Shown here: piece after piece, positions 57,695-64,000 of the stretch | Layout of the letters: the number at the start of each line of letters is the position of its first letter | Position numbering within the stretch: the first letter of the stretch is position 1 | Assembly (NCBI RefSeq): GCF_014192225.1 | Contig: NZ_JACHXS010000006.1 | Location: forward strand, 1-64,000 | Direction of reading: 5' to 3' | Length of the DNA stretch: 64,000 bases | DNA from: Pseudoduganella umbonata | GTDB lineage: Bacteria > Pseudomonadota > Gammaproteobacteria > Burkholderiales > Burkholderiaceae_D | Notes under the pieces: generated by a model | Databases searched by the model: none | Seen by the model: the letters and a program-made list of their open reading frames with translations, nothing else | What the model was told of the DNA's origin: nothing | Program-made: the position numbers and the translations under genes

Positions 57695-58438
57695 CATTTG
57701 CCGGCCGTGCGGGCCTTGCTGGCGCAACTGGTCGCGTTGCTGCCCACCGCCGCGCTGGGCGTCGGGCTCGATGCCTTCGGCCGCGGCCTGACGTTGCTGG
57801 AGGCAGCCGCGCTGCAAGGCGCCATCGCCATGCTGATTACATGGAAAATCGGCCTGGCACCGTGGTGGCGCATCATCCAGCTGCTGTTCCCGGTTGCGTT
57901 GCTGGCGGCGCTGGCGCTGCGCCTGCCGCCCGTGCTGTTCCTCGTCGTGTTTGTCGTGCTGCTGGGCTGGTATTGGTCCACGTTCCGTACGCAGGTGCCG
58001 TATTTCCCGTCCAACCCGGCTGTGTGGCATGCCGTCGAAGCCTTGCTGCCACGCCGGGCCGGCGTGCGGGCGATCGATGTCGGCAGCGGCCTGGGCGGCT
58101 TTACGCTGCACCTGGCGCGGGTGCGGCCGGATGCGGAATGCGCCGGCATCGAACTGGCGCCATTGCCGTATCTGTATTCGACATTGCGCGCAAAAATGCT
58201 CGGCAGCCGCGCGCGGTTCCTCCGCGGCGATTATGAAAAGATTCACTTCGGCGACTATGACCTGGTGTTTGCTTATTTATCACCGGCGGTAATGGCAGGT
58301 TTATTTGATAAGGCGCGCCGGGAAATGAAAGTTGGCAGTTTGTTAGTCAGTTACGAATTTAATATCCCGGGTTTCAAGCCGGACAAGACCATCTTTACCA
58401 CAGAGGGAGCACCGCCGCTATTTGTTTGGGTGTTTTGA
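57674..58438 (+). CDS. Class I SAM-dependent methyltransferase with membrane segments
   Basis: A 254-residue protein. Residues 10-100 hold about four hydrophobic helices (VRALLAQLVALLPTAALGVGL, LLFPVALLAALALRLPPVLFLVVFVVLLGWYW). A methyltransferase domain follows, with IDVGSGLGGFTLHLARVRP (motif I) and GIELAPLPY. The start codon is inside the terminator-like hairpin after flhC. Codon use in the last 60 codons is clearly more A/T-rich than in the first part. Substrate unknown; a link to motility is only positional. Confidence 0.78.
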   Translation: MTRPRLFHLPAVRALLAQLVALLPTAALGVGLDAFGRGLTLLEAAALQGAIAMLITWKIGLAPWWRIIQLLFPVALLAALALRLPPVLFLVVFVVLLGWYWSTFRTQVPYFPSNPAVWHAVEALLPRRAGVRAIDVGSGLGGFTLHLARVRPDAECAGIELAPLPYLYSTLRAKMLGSRARFLRGDYEKIHFGDYDLVFAYLSPAVMAGLFDKARREMKVGSLLVSYEFNIPGFKPDKTIFTTEGAPPLFVWVF

Positions 58439-58529
58439 TTGGCTTTCTCTTGCGAGGCTGCCATTCTCACGCTATTGTAGTTCCCTGTGGAATCATTTTG
58501 GTTTGCCGAGCTCATAGGAGATAACAGGC

Positions 58530-59390
58530 TTGTTAGTTATTATTGGTTACGTTGTCGTCTGTTTCAGCGTATTCGGCGGATTCGTGATGTCGGGCGGGCA
58601 CGTCGCAGTGCTGTTCCAGCCGCTGGAACTGCTGATGATCGGCGGCGCCGCGCTTGGCGCATTCTTCGTCGGCAACAACAGCAAGGCCATCAAGGCCACG
58701 CTGGCGGCCCTGCCTACGCTGTTCAAAGGCTCGCGGTACACCAAGGAACTGTACATGGACCTGATGTCGCTGCTGTTCGACATCCTCTCCAAGGTGCGCA
58801 AGGAAGGCCTGATGTCGATCGAGGGCGATATCGAAACGCCGGAACAGAGCCCGCTGTTCTCCAAGTACCCGTCGGTGCTGGAGGATCACCACGTCGTGGA
58901 ATTCATGACCGACTACCTGCGCCTGATGGTGTCGGGGAACATGGATGCGTTCCAGATCGAGAACCTGATGGATAACGAACTGGAAACCCACCACCATGAG
59001 GGGGCCGTGCCTGCGCACGTGCTGGCCAAACTGGGCGACGGCTTGCCGGCATTCGGCATCGTGGCGGCGGTGATGGGCGTGGTGCACACGATGGAATCGG
59101 TCGGCCTGCCGCCGGCCGAACTGGGTATCCTGATCGCCAAGGCGCTGGTCGGCACGTTCCTCGGTATCCTGCTGGCCTACGGATTCGTGGGCCCGCTGGC
59201 CAATCTGATCGAGCAGAAGCTCGAAGAGTCGACCAAGATGTTCCAGTGCGTAAAAGTCACGCTGCTGGCCAGCCTGAACGGCTACGCGCCCGCTCTCGCC
59301 GTGGAGTTCGGCCGCAAGGTGCTGTACTCGACCGAACGCCCCACGTTCGCCGAGCTGGAAGATCACATCAAGAAGTCCAAGTCCAAATAA
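58530..59390 (+). CDS. motA: Flagellar motor stator protein MotA
   Basis: A 286-residue four-helix inner-membrane protein of the proton-driven stator. It has VIIGYVVVCFSVFGGFVM at the start, a cytoplasmic domain rich in charged residues (KELYMDLMSLLFDILSKVRKEGLMSIE), and the helix pair GIVAAVMGVVHTME plus LVGTFLGILLAYGFVGPLANLIEQ. The start is TTG at 58530, preceded by AGGAG nine bases upstream; the N-terminus then matches other MotA proteins. motB follows after an unusual 171-base gap. Confidence 0.94.
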   Translation: MLVIIGYVVVCFSVFGGFVMSGGHVAVLFQPLELLMIGGAALGAFFVGNNSKAIKATLAALPTLFKGSRYTKELYMDLMSLLFDILSKVRKEGLMSIEGDIETPEQSPLFSKYPSVLEDHHVVEFMTDYLRLMVSGNMDAFQIENLMDNELETHHHEGAVPAHVLAKLGDGLPAFGIVAAVMGVVHTMESVGLPPAELGILIAKALVGTFLGILLAYGFVGPLANLIEQKLEESTKMFQCVKVTLLASLNGYAPALAVEFGRKVLYSTERPTFAELEDHIKKSKSK

Positions 59391-59526
59391 TGGACCTCGA
59401 TAAACCTGTTGCGCGGCCCCATACGCTGGTCTGCGGTACTCCGCATCGGCGGACCGGCCGTACTAAAGTGCGACTGCGTGCCTCAACCAGGTCTGGCGCC
59501 GCTCATTACGGTTTCTCGAGGTCCAT
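59390..59526. repeat. 17-bp inverted repeat flanking the motA-motB gap
   Basis: ATGGACCTCGATAAACC (59390-59406) is repeated in inverse as GGTTTCTCGAGGTCCAT (59510-59526), with one mismatch. The 103 bases between carry no gene but can form further pairing (GGTC/GACC near 59431-59455). Confidence 0.8.
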
Positions 59527-59561
59527 GACAGGCAAGATCAACTTGCAGTGGAGTAAGCATC

Positions 59562-60500
59562 ATGGCTGACGAAGGCCTGCGGCCCATTATCGTCAAGCGC
59601 ATCAAGAAAGGCGGCGGCGGTCACCACGGCGGCGCCTGGAAGATCGCGTACGCCGACTTCGTGACGGCGATGATGGCCTTTTTCCTGTTGATGTGGCTGC
59701 TCGGTTCGACGACCAAGGGCGACCTGAACGGGATCTCGGAATTCTTCAAGACGCCGCTGAAGGTGGCGATGCAGGGCGGCTCGGGAAGCGGCGACAGCTC
59801 GTCCGTGATTCCCGGCGGCGGCAAGGACCTGACACGCAAGGATGGCCAGGTGAAGGGCGGCGACGACCCGGCCACCACGAAGAAGACCTTCAACCTGACC
59901 GCGGCGAAGCAGGCGATGGAACGGGAAGAAACGCAGCGCCTGCAAGGGCTGAAGGAAAGGCTGCAGCAGAAGATCGAGAATTCGCCGGCGCTGCAGAAGT
60001 TCAAGAACCAGCTGTTGCTCGACTTTACCAGCGAAGGCTTGCGGATCCAGATCGTCGATGAGCAGAACCGGCCGATGTTCCCCAGTGCGAAAGCCGAGCT
60101 GGCCGGCTATACGCGCGAGATCCTGCAGGAGATCGGCCCGATCCTGAACGACGTGCCGAACAAGATCGGCCTTTCCGGCCACACCGACGCCACGCCGTAC
60201 TTCTCGGAAAACGGCTACAGCAACTGGGAACTGTCGGCCGACCGCGCGAACGCATCGCGGCGCGCGCTCGTCCAGGGCGGGATGCAGGACAATAAGGTGA
60301 TGCGCGTGGTGGGCCTGGGATCGGCCGTGAACCTGGACCGCAAGGATCCGTTCAACCCGATCAACCGGCGCATCAGCATCATCGTGATGAACAAGAAAAC
60401 GGAAGAGGGCCTGATGCGCGATGCCGGCAAGCTCGAGATCGGTACCGGCACGGAGGCCACGCAGGACGCGGCGGCACTGGCGGCGCCGGCAGGGCGCTGA
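59562..60500 (+). CDS. motB: Flagellar motor stator protein MotB
   Basis: A 312-residue protein with a single N-terminal membrane helix (KIAYADFVTAMMAFFLLMWLLG) that includes the proton-carrying D32. The periplasmic part ends in an OmpA/peptidoglycan-binding domain (LSGHTDATPYF, NWELSADRANASRRALV, NPINRRISIIVM). ATG at 59562. Works with MotA; chemotaxis genes follow. Confidence 0.95.
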   Translation: MADEGLRPIIVKRIKKGGGGHHGGAWKIAYADFVTAMMAFFLLMWLLGSTTKGDLNGISEFFKTPLKVAMQGGSGSGDSSSVIPGGGKDLTRKDGQVKGGDDPATTKKTFNLTAAKQAMEREETQRLQGLKERLQQKIENSPALQKFKNQLLLDFTSEGLRIQIVDEQNRPMFPSAKAELAGYTREILQEIGPILNDVPNKIGLSGHTDATPYFSENGYSNWELSADRANASRRALVQGGMQDNKVMRVVGLGSAVNLDRKDPFNPINRRISIIVMNKKTEEGLMRDAGKLEIGTGTEATQDAAALAAPAGR

Positions 60501-60562
60501 CGGCACCGCGCCGCGGCAGCGATCCCGAGCAACCACGCAAGAAGAGTCAACGCGAGAAGCAC

Positions 60563-61111
60563 ATGAACAGAAAAAAAATCCTCGGCTCCCACGTGAAGCG
60601 CCTGTTGTCCGGTGTATCGGACCACGGCAAGCGGCACCTGACGGAAGTGGAGACCGACCTGCTGCAGACCAACCTGCTGCTGGAAGAGGCAATCGAGAAG
60701 CTGTCGCAGAACTTCATGGCGATCCACTCGGCCGTCAACGACCAGCAGGGCACGATCCGCCTGCTGCTCGACGGCGGCACGCCGTCGCTCGACGCCAAGG
60801 AAAAGCTCGAGGCGATGAACGAGCAGGTCGGCACGTACGTCAACGCGGCGATCACCAGCATGCAGTTCCAGGACATGACGAGCCAGCTGATCGACCGCAC
60901 GCTGAAACGCGTGACCGGCCTGCGCGAATTCCTCGCCACGCTGGGCGCGCATGGCGCCGAGATGAACCCGGACAGCGACAACGACGAGATGGTGGAATTG
61001 CTGGGCAAGGTCAGCATGGCGCTGGCGATCCAGAGCCTGGAATTGCGCAATGTGCTGCGCAAGGCCGTCAGCCAGAAGCACCTCGAGAGCGGCGACATCG
61101 AACTGTTCTAG
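60563..61111 (+). CDS. CheZ-like protein (candidate CheY-P phosphatase)
   Basis: A 182-residue, mostly helical protein between motB and cheY. The segment QFQDMTSQLIDRTLKRV contains D104 and Q108 at the same D-xxx-Q spacing as the catalytic Asp/Gln of CheZ (DFQDLTGQ in enterobacteria), preceded by a long helix (about residues 28-60). The C-terminus ends in an acidic/hydrophobic GDIELF, reminiscent of the CheY-binding tail of CheZ. It is shorter than E. coli CheZ, and I could not test homology beyond this motif, so the assignment is a strong hint only. Confidence 0.65.
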   Translation: MNRKKILGSHVKRLLSGVSDHGKRHLTEVETDLLQTNLLLEEAIEKLSQNFMAIHSAVNDQQGTIRLLLDGGTPSLDAKEKLEAMNEQVGTYVNAAITSMQFQDMTSQLIDRTLKRVTGLREFLATLGAHGAEMNPDSDNDEMVELLGKVSMALAIQSLELRNVLRKAVSQKHLESGDIELF

Positions 61112-61214
61112 GCGAGCCTTTCCAAACCGGTTCCCGGACGCAATACCGATAGAAACCACAGCGGGCCGCCAAGTGCCCGACATTCAGTAATCAGTAGATA
61201 AGTGAGATAACAAC

Positions 61215-61580
61215 ATGGCTAAAACGATTCTTGCAGTTGACGATTCCAGCTCCCTGCGCCAGATGGTGGCGTTCAGCCTGAAGGCCGCCGGCTACCAGGT
61301 GGTGGAAGCCGTCGACGGCGTGGACGGCCTGGAAAAAGCCAAGCAGGGCGCGGTGGACCTGGTGCTGACCGACCAGAACATGCCGAAGATGGATGGCCTG
61401 CAGCTCATCAAGAGCCTGCGCGAACTGCCGGCGTACGCGAAGACGCCGATCCTGATGCTGACCACCGAATCGTCCGACGAGATGAAGGCCAAGGGCCGCG
61501 CCGCCGGTGCCAACGGCTGGCTGGTCAAGCCGTTCGATCCGCAGCGCCTGATCGAGGTGGTCAAGAAGGTCATCGGCTGA
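61215..61580 (+). CDS. cheY: Chemotaxis response regulator CheY
   Basis: A 121-residue single REC domain. Acidic pocket D9/D10, phospho-Asp D53 in VLTDQNMPKMDG, switch Thr in ILMLTTESSDE, and the conserved Lys in WLVKPFD. No output domain, so it acts on the flagellar switch directly. It precedes cheA by 46 bases. The upstream CheZ-like gene would supply the phosphatase. Confidence 0.95.
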   Translation: MAKTILAVDDSSSLRQMVAFSLKAAGYQVVEAVDGVDGLEKAKQGAVDLVLTDQNMPKMDGLQLIKSLRELPAYAKTPILMLTTESSDEMKAKGRAAGANGWLVKPFDPQRLIEVVKKVIG

Positions 61581-61626
61581 TCATGCGTGCCGCAAGCCTG
61601 GCAAACAGCAGACGCGGAGTTGCGCC

Positions 61627-63846
61627 ATGACCATCGACATTAGCCAGTTCTTCCAGGTCTTCTTCGACGAGGCCGAGGAACTGCTGGCTGAAATGGAACG
61701 GCTGCTGCTGGCGGTCGACATCGACGCGCCGACCGAGGAAGACCTGAACGCGATCTTCCGCACGGCCCACTCGGTGAAGGGCGGTGCCGGCACGTTCGGC
61801 CTGACCGACATGACCGAAGTCACCCATATCCTGGAAACCCTGCTGGACCGGATCCGCAAGGGCGAAATGGCGCTCACGCTCGACCATGTCGATGCCTTCC
61901 TGGCCGCCAAGGACGCGCTGAAGATGCAGCTCGACGGCCACCGGCTGGGCACTCCGGTCGACCAGGACGCCGTCGGCGACGTGCGGATGATGCTGCAGCA
62001 CCTGGCGCAGGACGTGCAGGTGGAAGCGATCGCCCACGTGGCGCCGGCCTTCCAGGGCGCCGCCGCGGAAACCGCAACGGTCGACCATAGCGGCGGGCGC
62101 CGCTGGCGCCTCGAACTGCCGAAGATGGCACACCGCGAGGTCACGGCGCTGGCGGCCGAGCTGGGCCTGCTGGCCCACGTGGTCGTCACGCCGATCGACG
62201 GCGAGCGCAACGCCATGGTCGTCACGACGCATGAAAGCCTGGACGATATCGTGGCGATCTGCTCGTTCGTGCTGAACACGGAAGACATGCACATCGCCGA
62301 GCTGCCGCCGCTGACGGACGAGCAGGCGGCGCTGGAACAGGCGGCGCGCAGGGAAGTCGAGGACGACCTCGGCTATGGCTTCTTCGAACCGCTGTCGGAC
62401 GCGGAAAAGACCGCCACGCAGGCCGGCGACGGGTATGGCTTCTTCCAGCCGCTGGAAGAGATCCGTGCCAGCGCCGCCAGCGGCAGCGATGACGCGCGCG
62501 GCTACGGCTTCTTCCAGCCGGTCGAGCAGATCCGCGCCGCCGCCGGCATCAAGGACACGCCGGTGGCCGAGCAGGTGGCCGAGGACAGGAAGGTCCTGAA
62601 GAAGGAAGTGGAGAAGGCGGCCGCCGCCGTCGCACAGGGCCCCGGTGCCGAATCGTCGTCGATCCGCGTGTCGATCGAAAAGGTGGACCAGCTGATCAAC
62701 CTGGTCGGCGAGCTGGTGATCACGCAGGCAATGATCGAGCAGCGCGTCGATGCGCTGGACCCGATGGTGCACGAGAAGCTGCTGGCCTCGGTCGGCCAGC
62801 TGACGCGCAACACCCGCGACCTGCAGGAAGCGGTGATGTCGATCCGCATGATGCCGATGGACTTCGTGTTTTCGCGCTTCCCGCGCATGGTGCGCGACCT
62901 GGCGCACAAGCTGGGCAAGAAGGTCGACTTCATCACCAACGGCGCGGCCACCGAACTGGACAAGGGCCTGATCGAGCGCATCGTCGACCCGCTGACGCAC
63001 CTGGTGCGCAACAGCATCGACCACGGCATCGAGATGCCCGACGTGCGGCGCGCGGCCGGCAAGGCCGACGCCGGCCGGCTGTTCCTGTCGGCTTCCCACC
63101 AGGGCGGCAACATCATCATCGAGGTATCGGACGATGGCGGTGGCCTGAACCGGGAACGCATCCTGGCCAAGGCACGTCAGAACGGCCTGCCGGTATCGGA
63201 CACGATGCCGGACGCCGACGTGTGGCAGCTGATCTTCGCGCCGGGTTTCTCGACGGCCGAGCAGGTGACCGACGTTTCCGGCCGCGGCGTCGGCATGGAC
63301 GTCGTCAAGCGCAACATCACGGCGATGGGCGGCACCGTCGACATCCGCTCGGCGAAAGGCTTCGGCACGACGATCTCGATCTCGCTGCCGCTGACGCTGG
63401 CGATCCTGGACGGCATGTCGATCCGGGTCGGCGATGAGGTGTATATCCTGCCGCTGGGCTTCGTGGTCGAATCGCTGCAGCCCGAGCGGAAGGATGTGCG
63501 CGAGATCACCGGCAAGGGCCGCGTGGTCAAGGTGCGCGGGGAATACCTGCCGCTGATTCCGCTGTACCAGATGTTCGGCATCGTGCCGCGCTTTGCCGAA
63601 CCGTGGGAAGGGATCCTGGTGATCCTGGAAACCGAAGGCCGGAAGGCATGCCTGTTCGTCGACGAACTGGTCGGCCAGCAGCAGGTCGTGGTGAAGAACC
63701 TGGAATCGAATTACCGCAAGGTGGCGGGGATCTCCGGCGCCACCATCCTCGGCGATGGCGGCGTGGCACTGATCCTGGACGTGGCGGCGCTGATCCGCTC
63801 GTCGCGCCAGCTGGTCGGCGAAGCCACGCTGAATGCGCTGGGCTGA
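61627..63846 (+). CDS. cheA: Chemotaxis histidine kinase CheA
   Basis: A 739-residue CheA. P1/HPt with phosphorylated H48 (TAHSVKGGAGTFG), then a P2-like segment (about 158-235, LELPKMAHREVTALAAELGLLA), then a linker holding three repeats GYGFFxP (about 249-297). Dimerisation domain P3 begins near 340 (IRVSIEKVDQLINLVGELVI), then the HATPase (LVRNSIDHGIEMP, SDDGGGLNRERI, GRGVGMDVVKRNI) and P5/CheW-like regulatory domain (IRVGDEVYILPLGFV). cheW follows at the window end. Confidence 0.96.
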   Translation: MTIDISQFFQVFFDEAEELLAEMERLLLAVDIDAPTEEDLNAIFRTAHSVKGGAGTFGLTDMTEVTHILETLLDRIRKGEMALTLDHVDAFLAAKDALKMQLDGHRLGTPVDQDAVGDVRMMLQHLAQDVQVEAIAHVAPAFQGAAAETATVDHSGGRRWRLELPKMAHREVTALAAELGLLAHVVVTPIDGERNAMVVTTHESLDDIVAICSFVLNTEDMHIAELPPLTDEQAALEQAARREVEDDLGYGFFEPLSDAEKTATQAGDGYGFFQPLEEIRASAASGSDDARGYGFFQPVEQIRAAAGIKDTPVAEQVAEDRKVLKKEVEKAAAAVAQGPGAESSSIRVSIEKVDQLINLVGELVITQAMIEQRVDALDPMVHEKLLASVGQLTRNTRDLQEAVMSIRMMPMDFVFSRFPRMVRDLAHKLGKKVDFITNGAATELDKGLIERIVDPLTHLVRNSIDHGIEMPDVRRAAGKADAGRLFLSASHQGGNIIIEVSDDGGGLNRERILAKARQNGLPVSDTMPDADVWQLIFAPGFSTAEQVTDVSGRGVGMDVVKRNITAMGGTVDIRSAKGFGTTISISLPLTLAILDGMSIRVGDEVYILPLGFVVESLQPERKDVREITGKGRVVKVRGEYLPLIPLYQMFGIVPRFAEPWEGILVILETEGRKACLFVDELVGQQQVVVKNLESNYRKVAGISGATILGDGGVALILDVAALIRSSRQLVGEATLNALG

Positions 63847-63915
63847 CTGAACGACCGAATTGAAGTACCGAATCGAACTACCGAATTGAACTACCTGAAT
63901 AGCAAAGGATACAAC

Positions 63916-64000
63916 ATGGCAGACGCAAACCAGCATGCCGACATCGCGGGCCACGAGTTCCTGGCCTTCACGTTGGGCAAGGAAGAATACGGCATCGACA
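63916..64000 (+). CDS. cheW: CheW, partial (runs off the window)
   Basis: Only the first 28 codons are present (MADANQHADIAGHEFLAFTL, then GKEEYGID), the usual CheW opening strand. It follows cheA by about 70 bases and is cut by the window end. AGGA lies eight bases upstream of the ATG. Confidence 0.85.
   Translation, partial: MADANQHADIAGHEFLAFTLGKEEYGID

Noticed and set aside
61570-63954. A minus-strand open frame of about 790 codons opposite cheA
   Set aside because: cheA is certain from all its domains; the antisense product is low-information composition.

Overview
The window looks like a chromosome segment of a Massilia/Duganella/Pseudoduganella-type bacterium (Oxalobacteraceae, Burkholderiales). 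The signs are uniformly high GC, four secreted proteins with VPEP C-terminal sorting tails (exosortase targets), an FlhDC-run flagellar/chemotaxis locus, and a dapC-dapD-pilU-yffB-dapE-prmB-yheS order that I associate with this family. The assignment is by inference; no rRNA or other taxonomic marker lies in the window.

Layout, left to right. 1-2900: a possible minus-strand gene start at the edge, a frameshifted FapA-type polymer-binding protein and a CheW-like protein closed by a 19-bp terminator. 2.9-13.6 kb: a minus-strand housekeeping block (ABC-F ATPase, PrmB, DapE, YffB, PilU, DapD, DapC). It is interrupted by two plus-strand PEP-CTERM/HAF-repeat genes that arose by a segmental duplication, which also left a truncated second copy of the pilU 3' end. 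13.7-17.1 kb: a Mut7-C RNase, a MerR regulator with its operator and divergent membrane protein, a VOC protein and a DEAD-box helicase. 17.3-23.7 kb: an ABC importer with a Rieske oxygenase, its reductase and an 8-oxoguanine deaminase, behind a strongly structured leader. This reads as a purine-salvage module (8-oxoguanine to urate to 5-hydroxyisourate).

23.7-29.7 kb: a short palindromic repeat, an MlaE/MlaD/lipoprotein set without an adjacent ATPase, a LysR/MFS divergent pair, and ribB behind an FMN riboswitch. 29.8-42.3 kb: an M16 protease, small membrane and SRPBCC proteins, an FGGY kinase, an aminotransferase with RidA, an EamA exporter divergent from a MocR regulator, and htpG with a clear heat-shock promoter. 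42.4-53.2 kb: a decayed gene remnant, PEP-CTERM proteins, an SGNH hydrolase, LysR and GlxA regulators, an SDR, a hybrid sensor kinase and a bacteriophytochrome with its response regulator. A cluster of palindromic repeats separates the two signalling units. 53.3-56.1 kb: RNase T2 and the kynA-kynU tryptophan-catabolic pair.

56.1-64.0 kb is the flagellar/chemotaxis control locus: flhD-flhC, a membrane-anchored methyltransferase, motA-motB, a small CheZ-like protein, cheY, cheA and the start of cheW. Two near-perfect sigma-28 promoters lie upstream of flhDC, which would place the master regulator under feedback from the late flagellar sigma factor.
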